Part shown: positions 22,532 to 34,500 of the stretch, in pieces | Position numbering within the stretch: the stretch's first letter is position 1 | Layout of the letters: the number at the start of each line of letters is the position of its first letter | Translations under genes and position numbers: made by a program | Notes under the pieces: model-generated | The model's database searches: none | Seen by the model: only the letters and a program-made list of their open reading frames with translations | What the model was told of the DNA's origin: nothing | From: Tubulanus polymorphus | Lineage: Eukaryota; Nemertea; Palaeonemertea; Tubulaniformes; Tubulanidae | NCBI RefSeq assembly: GCF_964204645.1 | Contig: NC_134035.1 | Span: 8,122,501 to 8,186,500 of the forward strand | DNA length: 64,000 nucleotides | Reading direction: 5' to 3'

Positions 22532-25500
22532 TCACAGAGGATCTTTATTAACCGACAGGATTGCGAACGTTGATTTATCGACTATAACCGGTGAATCGGT
22601 GCGACTTGAAACCGACGTCGTCGATGGAATCAGTTGACTGCCCTGTTTTTGCCACATATCAATAGCTCGATTAACGACCGCATCAGCCGTATCGACACTC
22701 ATCTGAAAATAGTAAAAATATTACATTTCAATGGATGGGGAATCGATGATGGTAAACTTCAGTGTTCTAAAAGAATGTAAAAATGAACTAAAATTATATG
22801 AATAGATGTAACTATTTAATGCATGTAATCCTACTACAAATATACTGCAGAACAGTACCTCAAGCAAACGTCTGACGATCGCTGCTACATAAAAATTACC
22901 AAATTTAAACTAGTTGATTATGGTCCCAAATGCTGGGAAAACACATCTGAGCATCAACTAGAAATATAACATTTTTCGAACTCCCCGGACCCCCATTCCT
23001 GATGTGGGCTCGTGCCTTCGGTGCTCGTTTTCTGAGCACCGCCATGTTTTAATTTCAACCCAGCGAGAACACTGAACTTAATAACATTTCATCCATAAAT
23101 CCCCATTTGACATCATGAATTTATCCGTGATGACATCAAATGTGGTACCGGCAATGCTACTACTAGGGCGAACAAAATTCCATCAAAATCTGCCAGGTTT
23201 GCTACTTCTTTAAACTCAATTAAAATCTAACGATCATTTCTCGAATTCTATACATGATGTACATAAAACATGCCATGTATGAACTTCGAATCTACGCTTA
23301 TCTAGAAGCATGATTTGCCTAGATTCCTAGATGACTGGAAATTGAGATCATTTAAGTAAACTAAACATGAACTAAATGTAGTTTGTGATCAAGCATATAC
23401 CGAATTGATTACCGGTTTATTTAGCTTTGATTCCGATGTCTTTTTAATAAACACACATTCCCGATGGAACAAAGAAAACCAAAATTCTTAAAATACCAAT
23501 CATTCAATTCAGACATTCATAGATTATTGTGTACGGTAAGTTGCATCTCATAATTACTAATAGTACCTTTTGTAGAAAGCTAACAATACTGTTTGAATCA
23601 GTCATCGACAGCAGCGATCTTTTATGCGTCAGAAACAGCGAAACTGCTACAAACGCGAGTACTGTGAACGAACCAGCTATCACTTTATCCCAAATACTAG
23701 AAAACAGAAACGCAAAACACAATTAGATCAGGAATAGCCTTGTCCTAGTCATATGGACAGCGGTTGGCTCTAGGAACACTTCAAAACCATACCACTGATC
23801 ATTTTGAACCTCGTACCTTTCAAAGCTGCTTTCGGGAAGGATGTTAGCGAACGCGCAACGAAACCACATGTCCAGCGGTAGTTTTTCGAATAATCGATGA
23901 GCTGACAAATGATTGACGATTCGGCCGTCTTTGTCCTCTTTTTTCAGATATTGATCAGTCTGCTCGATCTAACAATGAGGGAAAAACTTCAATTCAGAGG
24001 ATCATAAAATCAAAAGTCCTTAAAGCTGACTACTACAATGGCGAGATATCTCAGTGTGGCCACTTTTATTTGACTCCCTTTTTCCCCTGGACTATTCCCA
24101 GACATGCGCATTGTTTTCCCTGACTTGATCTGCTAGGAATCCAATCAATCAACACAGTCAATTACGTAAGACATAGATGGAAACTGTTTGATTTTATGCA
24201 CATGAATACGTGAACACATGAATACATGTATACATGAATACGTGTACAGCAATCGCATTAATTATCCCCGACTTATTCGTGAGTCTACATATATCATCTT
24301 TAATAAAAGAGTGTTTCTTAATCCACCGTAAAAATGCAGTTTTAATTGTCAACTCTCCACTGGTTAACTCTAACCAACTATCGAGAAACTTCTACCTCCA
24401 GGTATTTAACCTCAGCAGTTCGGATCTTCCTACTTACCAAACTAGGGAAAAGATGTCGCGATTTCATGATGTGTTTGTGGAGTTTGTAAGACAGCCAGAA
24501 TCGTTCGGCCTTTGCCTCACAGATCTCGCCCGTACCGGTGGCGATGTGAACGAACGCTTGATTTTCGGGCGATGACATCTGTAACATAGACGAGCTATAA
24601 AGTCAAAAGCGAACCAAACAATGAGCATCGGAAAAAGTAAAATCTAAAGCAAGCGTAAAAGTCTGTCGTTCCATTTTAATATTTGGATAAACGAAATAAT
24701 TCAATTTGAATATTTTTTATTGATATTTTAGGATATTTTTTTCGGTTTTAATACTACTCACCAGATGGCGATGATCAAAGGGTAGAATACCGTCCTCGAC
24801 TAAGTAAACTTTGAGGAAAACCTCCGGTTCGGGAGCGTGTTCCGACACTACTTGCGTAACTTGTAGACAGCGCAGTAATTCATTATACTGTTCACTTCGC
24901 TGAGTCATAGCGAATTCGTGCACCTCTTGATGCGCGGGTAACACACCTACAACAACAGATAACATTCAATAACCATAACGAAGTGGCTACTTTATCGACG
25001 TCGTAAATTCTACTTTTACAATGGTTTATATCGAATTTGATTGATTATTATGGTCTTGAGGGTGAGAAGAGGGTCCAGAGGCTTAGGTTTCCGTTTCACA
25101 ATTAGGGATAGGGTTAGGGTAAGGTTGAGTGCTATACGTAGTTAAAACATTTGGTGGATTCTCAGCGAGCTCGTTGATCTGGAGGGGACATGTTACGTTT
25201 GCAATCTGCTGGCCCAGGTTTCGCTCTCGATCTATTTTCTCTAACTGTGTTCTACACATTTTCTTCGAATTTTCTCTGTCGCGCGCCTCAGAGTGCATGA
25301 GCAACGTGAATTGGCCAATCAGAATGAAACGTTGTAAATATAACTGGTGTTGTCCGTCTACGCGATATAGTAAAAATAGCCTGAGCGAATTCATTAACTC
25401 AACAACTGATCAACCTGATTCAGACTATTCGCACCGACGGACAGAGAGTCTGATCATTTTGTCTCACTTCCTTTAAAAATCATTTCATCACATTGCTGAT

Positions 25501-25736
25501 TGAGCGGTCAATAAAGTTAATTTGAATTGAATTGTCTTACCGAGCAGCACTTTCCAGGCTAAAATCCGATATACAACAGGCACTGGGAATCTCAGACTGA
25601 ACTGGCACAGTTTTGTCAGATCGAGCGGTTGTTCCTTCAGCAGTATTTCAAGCGACTTTTTTTCTTCGACGCCGCGAAAGCCGACTTTTTCATAATATTG
25701 CGAACGAAAATTGCGCTCAGAGACATCGGCCGCCAT
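22532..25736 (-). CDS. TBC1D7: TBC1 domain family member 7 (TSC complex subunit)
   Basis: TBC1D7 is the third subunit of the TSC1-TSC2 complex, which restrains Rheb and mTORC1 at the lysosome. Six exons join in phase: 25541-25736, 24762-24946, 24438-24578, 23817-23968, 23567-23696 and 22532-22702, giving 324 residues (the human protein has 293). The N-terminus has the strongly conserved [20 protein letters not shown] and LEILLK stretch. Further on are [36 protein letters not shown] and a C-terminal [13 protein letters not shown] helix, all as in the family. The TBC fold lacks the usual catalytic Arg and Gln fingers, consistent with a scaffolding role. The tail after the last helix is longer and Ser/Thr-rich. 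The gene is convergent with LOXHD1 and divergent from the receptor at 27 kb. The third exon is the least conserved part. Confidence 0.93.
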
Positions 25737-26273
25737 GTTGTTTACTAATGGAAACCGGAAGTTAGCAAGTTCAAATTAGTTTTTATTGCGAAAACAAAAA
25801 AATATATTGGCCTGCCCATACTTTATTTTACACTGATTCCGGAAATGCAAAATCTGTTAAGTGAAATCAACAAGAGATAAGATCGGTTATTTTAATCTAG
25901 ACCTGCAGGTGCTGCCTTCTATAGCCATTGCTGTTTAAAAAAATGCCTATCAATGCCCAAAAGGCCTTCAAAATACATCAATCTTCAAAATGCATCGATA
26001 ATTTATTCGTTGGTATGGTATTTTTTACAGAATGGGGTTATTCTTTAATTTGTCTCATCTTAAACTCAAAATCTACAGGTATTAGAGGGAAAACACACAA
26101 TTTACAGATGTTGTTATAACATTATAAATGTAGAGAATTTACAAATTCGATACAAAAAACTTGTTTAAATGAACAAACAGCAATAACATAGTAACTAATT
26201 TGGACTATCTATCTATGTCATTATCATTTTCTATAGGTTATTGAGCTGCCACCTGGCGATAAAAATGTCTACT

Positions 26274-26336
26274 ACATTTTTATGAATGAAGCCGCTGGTC
26301 ACGTGACACGCGGTGTGGTTCATTCATAAAAATGGA
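26274..26336. repeat. Inverted repeat in divergent promoter
   Basis: ACATTTTTATGAATGAA and TTCATTCATAAAAATG face each other across a 28-bp spacer that contains the palindrome GTCACGTGAC. Confidence 0.7.
26298..26307. promoter_or_regulatory. Palindromic E-box GTCACGTGAC (CLEAR-type)
   Basis: The ten bases match the CLEAR element bound by TFEB/MITF and also the USF/Myc class of bHLH factors. It lies about 560 bp upstream of TBC1D7 and about 700 bp upstream of the receptor start codon. Use is inferred only. Confidence 0.4.
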
Positions 26337-26449
26337 ATGCGTTGAGAAACTGAATGAACGAACACAATGCCCATTCATGATGAATGACGTCAGTTTCTAG
26401 TTTAGTAACTTGCCCGAACTTGTCGAGTTGCACGCCGGCTACATATACG

Positions 26450-26573
26450 GATATTGCTTCATCACACCTGTTTATATCGGCGAGGAAAGATAGTCAGTAG
26501 ACTGAAAAGAATTGTCGAGAAGAAACGAAGTTATAGCCCTTAATTGATTCGAAGAAAACGTAAAAAATCTCAG
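26450..26573 (+). other. Probable 5' non-coding exon of receptor gene
   Basis: A GAAAAAATCTCAG-type exon end is followed by the donor GTAATT at 26574, and the coding exon opens directly after a TTTTTTTAG acceptor at 27006-27007, one base before its ATG. The transcription start was not located. Confidence 0.4.
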
Positions 26574-27008
26574 GTAATTTGCTGCAGCTTCGAAACCTTA
26601 TTTGGAAACAACAAAGACCGGTTGCAATAATGACATACTCTGATATCTAATAGTAATGTACTGAACGTTTTAAGGACGTTTTTATAGCATCCGAAAAGTG
26701 AGCAAAAACGGTCACTGACAAAAGTTGACCAAGTTGTCAGTAAAAGGCTTATGGCGTCAATTTATGACAATTTTACTGACTGCAGTTGGGTGCACTGAAA
26801 TGAAAAGATGTAAGAAACAACTTATCATAATTTTGCTTTGGTACAATTGGTCCCTGAGCCAACGCAAAAAAAACTACTGAAAGCAGCAAATAGTCTGATC
26901 ATTACTTGACCTTTTTAGGAACCGTTTAAAAAAGTAACACAATGACTGGCGATAACAAGAAAAACATAATATTTTACTATTTGGTGATGATATTTCAATT
27001 TTTTTAGG

Positions 27009-29085
27009 ATGAAGCAGTCTTCGAGGTATTTTCTGATATGCGTATTGTTGCTCGGTGTGGCGTTCACGAGCACCCGATCATCCACAACTCCGGTTGGTAA
27101 AAAAGCCGAAAATTCATCGTTGGACATCGTCGCCGACGATCGGGAGAAAATGGACGACAGCCGCGGCGTAGAACCGGTTAAAATTCCGCGGTGTCCGACC
27201 GGCTATTACTTCAACGTGAACGAGCGAATCTGTAAGAATTGCACGACGTGCGGAATTCACGATATTCTGAATAATCTGTGCGCTACGTGCGGTCGTGCTT
27301 ACCACCTGACGCTGAAATTCTTCCGCAAAGATAACGCGAACGAGGATTCGTCGGTCGACGGCGGCTCGGCCGGGCGAACGAAGGAGAACGACGACAGTCG
27401 AATTTATCGATTCGTCGTCGGTGATGATACCGATGATGAGGATGACGATACAACCATAGGTGAGTCCTCATTGAAGATTCGGTCAGATGAGATTTTAAAG
27501 ATTGTTCCCCGCAGAAGTCCCCCTACTCCCTTTGGAAAACTTAAAAATATCAAAATAATACTTGCCAGTGCGGAGATATTTAAAAATTTGATATGATTTA
27601 CCTCTAATCCTGGAAGTTCATGGCTGTATTGGTTGGGATGTTTATTGCTTTAGAAGCACCAGTCACAATAATATGCGCATGCTTCCGAAACTTCGTTGAT
27701 TTTGAGGCCAAACTGTTGGAAAACCACAAATATGAGTCTTGAATTAGAAATTGCTTCTTTTAGCATCTCATTTTCAAAAATTCTCTGCACAAGTCGTGTA
27801 CCTCACGTAAAAATCAACCCCCCTCACGAAGACAGGGCTTGCTACAGTCCCGCAGTTATTTTATTCAGAGCTAATGTTTGAAGTTTAGAATACTAACTGA
27901 TGTATAAGACTTCGTTTTATTTATCAAACTTTAATCTTTTCCAGATGTTTTGCCGACGAGTAATGACACATTCTGGAAGAGATTTTCGATGTGTCTGATC
28001 GGTATTTTGGCGTGCGTTATGGTTCTGTTCGTGTTGTTCGTCATCGTCGCTTGCCGTAGAGATGTCGCTGAATTGCGGGCGAAATCAAATACGATCGGTA
28101 AATAATTTTTTGTTTATAGACGATGCCGGTTAAACCACCGGGCTACCCCTACGGATATTTCATTCCGCAGATGCAGTATCTGTATATTTTTGTTTTGGAA
28201 CTAGTCAAAAATTAACCCTTGATGTACACCGCCAAAATCCTAAATCACCTAAACTATTTGTACCTAATTTAGACAGTTTTCTAAAGAAATGATTAAATTT
28301 TTCGTCTGCAATATATCGCAGAATAGGGAAGTAGAATAGTAGAATAGTTAACTATTCTAAAAGAAATGTAAGGATAGTAGAATAGGGGAGTAGAATAGTA
28401 GAATAGTAGAATAGTTAACTATTCTAAAAGAAATGTAAAGATAGTAGAATAGGGGAGTAGAATAGTAGAATAGTAGAATAGTTAACTATTCTAAAAGATA
28501 TGTAAAGATAGTAGAATAGGGAAGTAGAATAGTAGAATAGTTAACTATACAACTATAATAAGATCCCGCACCATTTGACATAATGAAATGACATTGAAAT
28601 GTATTGTCGCACCGAATGATAATCGTGTTTCTTCTTGTTCTGTAGAGTTATTGAGCAGTAGAGCGAGGCTGTTTTCGAGAGATTGCGTGTTGAACGAGTA
28701 CGTATTGAATCAGCAGCTATTGCTTCCGTCATCCGCCATCACATCCGGCGATAAACAACAACCCGAAATCCGTATCGCGCCCGACGGCACTCAGTTCATC
28801 GACGAGATATTCACGCAGGAAGACAGCGCCGGTAAACGCGTCGCGACGGCGTTCCGTCTGCCGTTGCTAGACGACGAGCGGGCGAATGAAGGCGCCGGTG
28901 ATGAGAACGATACGAACGCCGGGCGGGCCGGTAGAACGAGCTCGCTGTGGACGGAGATGAACTATAAAACGAATCAATCTCTGCAGAAGATCGATCTCGG
29001 TAACGTTACTCCTTCGCGGAGTCGCCCAGCGTCGGCCATCTTGCCGTCGACATCGCGACTGGGCAACGCTCCGTCGCCGGTCTAA
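27009..29085 (+). CDS. TNF-receptor-like type I/III membrane protein, single Cys-rich module
   Basis: Exons 27009-27459, 27945-28097 and 28646-29085 join in phase to 347 residues. A hydrophobic N-terminus (residues 6-20) suggests a signal peptide. One short cysteine module at 62-94 has spacing C-x12-C-x2-C-x2-C-x9-C-x2-C with YYF after the first Cys, close to the single partial CRD of BCMA and TACI (BAFF/APRIL receptors). An acidic stem (TDDEDDD, about 140-148) precedes a transmembrane helix at about 166-187. The cytosolic tail of about 160 residues has no visible death domain and holds several Ser/Thr-Pro and acidic patches. It is probably a TNFRSF-type receptor; ligand and pathway are unknown. 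The Cys spacing is similar but not identical to BCMA, so the family call is tentative. Confidence 0.6.
28315..28555. repeat. Minisatellite, about 65-bp unit, about 4 copies
   Basis: Direct repeats of AGTAGAATAGTTAACTATTC and AAAAGAAATGTAAGGATAGT lie in intron 2 of the receptor gene. Each unit carries the palindrome GAATAGTTAACTATTC. Confidence 0.9.
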
Positions 29086-31360
29086 TCGAGTTGCTTCCAT
29101 ATTAATGTCTCGCTGGCTGTGCATGCATTTTCAAATTGTATACTATGGCTTTCACCGAATCATTCCATTAAAAACATTTTGCTCGCAGTTTTAAACTGGT
29201 CTGTCTGTCGAGTCAAGTAACGAGTCCGATATACGTCTCAGTCTGGTACAGGTGTTGATCGTTTGAAAAACAAAAAATGATGTATGCATTTCATACGAGA
29301 TTGATAGTATTTTTTTGTAAGATCTTTGATGAAAAACTGTACGTTTTATAATGAGTCGGTTTAGTACAGATCGGCTATCACAGCTATTGTTAGTTAGTTT
29401 TAGAGAAAAGATTTAGTGTTTTTCTACGCGCGTATCAATGCAATACATTATAGTCAATATATCGAATGACGTGGGTTAGTTAATACCAGTTTGAAATCCA
29501 GTTCGTGAAATACTTTCGATTCGTTGCGATTATTTCGGTACGTTAGCTTTCTGACCGAAGGCAGCTTCGCGTTGCGTCTTAACCCTTAGGTGCTGACTGA
29601 TAGATTAATCCCCGAAAGATTTGGACATAATTTGAGAATTAAAAAAGAAATATTCAACCCCAGAGTTTTGAATAAGGAGCATAACCGCTTAAGTGCAACT
29701 GTGTATCGTTAGTTATTAATATTTCACTATGTTTGACTGGTGCTGCCATCTTTCAATAGAGATAAAAGCTAATTTTATACACAGTCATTTGATGCACTCA
29801 CAAAGTCCATCACCGCACTATCGAGTAGACATGCTGAAAGGGTTAAGGGGCGTAGTCAGTCTTCATATTTTCTGATATCACCGACACGATGGACGAACTC
29901 GGGTTTATACGAACTTGACTAATGTGTTCATGGAGTACTGTAAATCTCCTTTAACAAGGGAAAGAATATAGAATGTACTGATTCAGTCTGCCTGAATGTA
30001 CCCATGTTAGAAGTGGTTTAGCCTTAAGTTGGATCTCGAACTGAGGCGGAAGGGGTGAGGAATCGTGGTTTATTTGAGTTTTGTTCGTTTTATTCATGAA
30101 TTATATAGTATCTTTTGTTGTTGTTTTTATGACGTATTTATTTCGAAAGCGTAGCTTTGTATAAATTACCACTAGTAGTATTTAGCTTTAAAATTGTAAA
30201 TAATCGACGCGAAATGTAGTTAGATTAAACATTAATGAAAATGACGATGTTTTGTATAACGAATTATGAAGTTAGTTGATTGACGCATTCGCTGCCAAAA
30301 GCTGGTCTATACTGACGGGACGGGCTGGTAGAACCCAACTAGATATTGTCTGGCAGCAGGCCTACAGAGCAAAATGATTGATCAAGCACCTTGGGGTTTT
30401 GGTGCGAAGTAATTTCTATTCATAATTACAATCCGACTGCAAAGCTATTGGTAGCGAATGGGTTCATGATCAGACTACATTGATAGAAGGTGCGTTAACT
30501 GAAACTATGGCTGCCAAAGCATTTTACTATACATATGTAATCTTTAATTAAACGACTGTGCTATATAATGTATAGCCGTTTCATTATAAAGTTTGTGAGC
30601 GTATGCAAGGGCTTACTTGAAATCAAGTGAACAATTTGATTAATTTTCTCACAATTTTCAGCGATCACATGTATGTATTTTTCATTGTATATTATTACGC
30701 ATTTTGAATTTACTGCATTTTGTATTTGTATACGACACACTGTTTCGAGAATTTGTGTACACATTGCTTTTTGAGATAAAAATATATTATTTGGAGTTTC
30801 TTCATTAAATCGTAGACTTATTGTTGTCATTTGTTGATGAGGGTCTCGTTCTTCAGAAGTGGAGTAGCGTCAGTTGGACTGAAAAACAGGGGCGGCTCTA
30901 GGAACATTTGAAGGAGGGGTCCACAAGAAAGGAAAAGACATTTGTTGGATAAAGCAGCCATGCTTCTATCTTAAACTTCCCACCCTCATCCAGGCCTACA
31001 ATAATGAATGATATTGGTTTGGTGTAGGTTCCACTTCAGTTTTTAGGCGAGACATTGCCACTATGAGAACTTTTTGACAAGAAAACCGCATCCATGATCC
31101 TTCTTGGCTTCCAACCTATCAACATTTTCTGAACTTCACCAGTCCAGACAAACTAAGGCAGGCTTCAAGATTGGAGAAATCTTTTTTTTTAAATTCTTGA
31201 TTTGTCCCAACACCGTATAACAAGGGTACACTGTATTCTAATCTGTAACAGAGTTATGAAACCTATGACTATTATGTAAATCATATGATAGCCACATGTA
31301 TTCTAAAACTATACATATATTTCTGGCAAACAAGGAATCCATATTCTTTATGCAAAATTA
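29086..31360. other. Receptor 3' UTR and intergenic sequence
   Basis: No coding sequence was recognised. It contains a piggyBac-like MITE at 29583-29842 and, near 30890, a GGGGCGGCTCTAGGAAC motif of a type common at ends of hAT-like elements. The receptor's poly(A) site was not pinned down. Confidence 0.4.
29583..29842 (+). mobile_element. piggyBac-like MITE, copy 3
   Basis: 260 bp between TTAA sites (29579-29582 and 29843-29846), with ends CCCTTAGGTGCTGAC and TGCTGAAAGGG. The interior aligns by eye with the copy at 18137. Slightly shorter and more diverged. Confidence 0.75.
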
Positions 31361-31365
31361 TTGAC

Positions 31366-31371
31366 TTTATT
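31366..31371 (-). terminator. Poly(A) signal of NUP62
   Basis: AATAAA on the minus strand, about 190 bases after the NUP62 stop codon. Confidence 0.5.
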
Positions 31372-31560
31372 ACACAATATTTATTACAAATAATTTTGAA
31401 GTAACAATCAAAATGCTAAATGCATGTACGGTATTCGGCCAGTACCACAATAAGTTCGGCACAAGCTTTGCTTCATTGTTTAACACGATCGAACATAATG
31501 TTTAAATCATCAGTACGCTTTAAACTGAAAGTTCATACTGATAGCGATTGGTGATGCTTT

Positions 31561-34500
31561 TTAATCGTAAGCTAGACGGAAGTTTTTTTCCTGTTCGATA
31601 CGTCGGGTCTCGGCCAACTTTGAAATTTCATCCACTTTTCGTTGCAGCATAGCTGAAAAACATAGAAAAGCGCGATAAAAATTGTATCATTTTGTCGGAA
31701 ATTGCATCGAACAGATGCCATCAATAGTGATTATAAAGGCTCACCTGAATTTTGGTCCACCCACTGTAGTGAATCCATATGAGCATTTAATATCCGAGCT
31801 ATTTGATAAATCTGAAAAATAGGAATTGGTTTTGATTATGAGTCTATGGATCCCAGGAACAATATGAAGTGATTCACTATCGTGGAAATACAAAATAAAA
31901 ACATAGACTTAATGAATATCATTCCAAAATTCAAAACGTGTTAAGGAGTTTAGTGCTAATTCTTAAATTCAAAAAGTTGATAAGAGGTTTTTGAAAATAT
32001 TTTTTTTCTGAATCTTGCAGAGTTTTCGAGGAATCAATGAGTAGTATTGATGGCTGTTACTGTATAGTACCCCGGTATGTTAGTAGTTTTATGTCGGGTA
32101 TCTATTCCTGAATAAATAAGCTACAGAAATACTTCGCAAATCAGCAGAATGAACGGTAATGCTTACTGGATCACTGGAGTCTTGGCTGGAGTTCGACGTA
32201 TTCAAATGTTCCACGATTTCCTTCAAGTCTCCGACCATTCGCTTCAATTGCGCATCTATATTTTCTGCCAGTTGATACCTAAAAGAAAGTCGGGTGAATG
32301 AAATTATTCCGGCCAGATCGTAAATTACTGATGTGAAATCTTGTTGCGTAACAAATAATAATCCATCGGTCTTATCTTGAACTACAGTACATGCCAGAGA
32401 GCTAGGCAAATAGAGGTTGTGCAGCCATATTCCTCTTTTACTTGACTTTAAAAATTTATTTACATGACAAACCGTCCCTCAGTCCTCAAATTAGCCGCCA
32501 TCACATAGAGACGATCTAATTAGAGAGCGTGTTCATGCGTAAATCACCCACTCGATACTAAACAATGCTTAAACAAGGCAAAGTGAGTCACTTCCGGAAC
32601 CAGTTGCAATTCAGATGCAATAATTTGAACTATGTTGAGATTTGGCTCGGGCCTGGTCCGACGATAGGTCCGATAACAGGCATGGGCCCATTTGGCACCA
32701 TTTCTCAAAATCAGATATGATTTGGGTTCTTTGATTAGAAGTAGTTAGGAGTAGAATCAACAAGTAGAATGAGAATCATCGTTCATATTTTTTCCTTACG
32801 TGTGTTCGCGTTCTAAATCGGCGTGTTGCGAGTAGCCGATCGGCGGCAGTTCTTCGACAGCTTTCTCAATCGGCGTCAGCATCTCTTCCAATTCCTTCTG
32901 TTGCGATTGTATGAAATCGAGTTCGTGATCGAGTCGTTTCTGGTCGTGTTTGACTTTCTCGACGTCGATGTTCAACTGCGTTATCTACGGAAGTCGTAAT
33001 CGAGAACACGAATAATTAGACTAAATCATGATGATAAGCGATTGAAAAATAAATACCTCTTATCATTCTTCCAAAACGAATACAAATTTTTCATGTACAG
33101 AGCGATTGATGTTTTACTCATAAAAATGTTCAAAGGAGCTAGCGCGCTCTTTCGAATAAAAAAGTCTTAAAATCTTTTTGAAAATTAACTGTTTTTCACA
33201 ACGAATAATCAAGTGTTTAGTGGCACGATCTGGTAAATGCTGGTACCCCGCTGACTTTCAAACGAAATGCCAGAACAACGAATAAAATTCACCTTATCGC
33301 CATTTTCGATAAGCAGACGATCCCAAGCGTTGACCTGCGTAGCTTGTTGTAAAAACATCTTCTCCTGTTCTTCCAGTTCGAGCGTCCACTTATTGATCGC
33401 TTCTTCCAACTGTCGATAGTTCATGGCCGGTAGAGGCTGAGCTGTCGAAGCGGTTCTGAAAAAAATTACGACGTATCGGTATCAACTCCTTCCATAGAGA
33501 TCATTCATTTATTACGTACGCATAAAGTCTTCATTTTCAATTTACTGTCTGATGTTCTGAATTTCAGGTTTTTCAATTAGGAAAACATAAGTGCAGGGCT
33601 GCCTTCATCTGAAAAGTGCTATCACTAACAAATTGAATCTCTTTCAGTAGCGTTTCATTGGAATGTGAAAGAAAACATTCAAATCAATCAGTAATCAACA
33701 GTTAGATCCTTAGTAACATCTTTCATATTTCGGTAATGCTTCAAACAAATCAAATCAGTATTTCTCATTACAAAATAGCAACAAATACTGAAAATGAGGA
33801 ACAGTTGGCGGCTCTGTAAATGGCGTTTCGTTCACTTGCCTTTCAGCGATGCCAGACTATATACCTGATATCTGTAGAAGTTTTCATGAAAAATTAGGTT
33901 AATTGGACATAAGAATAGTAGCTTCAATCGAAAATGAACTCGAAATTATTCTTATTTGAGAGCATTTCGATATTTCAGGCCGTTGTCTTTAAAAAGAAGA
34001 AACTACTCTCAAATACAGTAGACTCCTCTCAACTCAAATCCTATTAAGTCGAAAATCCGTTAAACCAGCACGTTTATTGATTTCTACTTTTTCGCGCTCA
34101 AAACAATACACGGTACATGTATGATCGTTCATTTTTCATCACACCAAGTTTTGGAGGTAAAAAATGAGACAAAACACGCTTTATTCTATTGGAATTTTTT
34201 TTAATATTTAGCATCTAAACAAACAAACAAACCATGTAGGAGCGATACCGAATCGTTTATTGAGGTTTGATTTCTTAATAATTTTTGGCCAATTTTGTAA
34301 AATTCCCAACTCGAATTCCGCTTAACTCGTTGATTTTTTTTCTGGTCCCAATGAATTCGAGTTGAGTGGAGTCTACTGTACAAATGGCGTCTGTGGATTT
34401 CATTAAGTATTCATTTCCGATCAAAGCGCATGCAAAAACACATAGTCACACACAGTCAATGAACATAGAAGCAAATAATCATTTTGGGATAGAATTTAAT

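Larger units (their letters stand above)
25737..26450. other. Intergenic region between divergent TBC1D7 and receptor gene
   Basis: No coding sequence is seen. It holds an inverted repeat (26274-26336) around an E-box palindrome and should contain both promoters. Confidence 0.5.
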
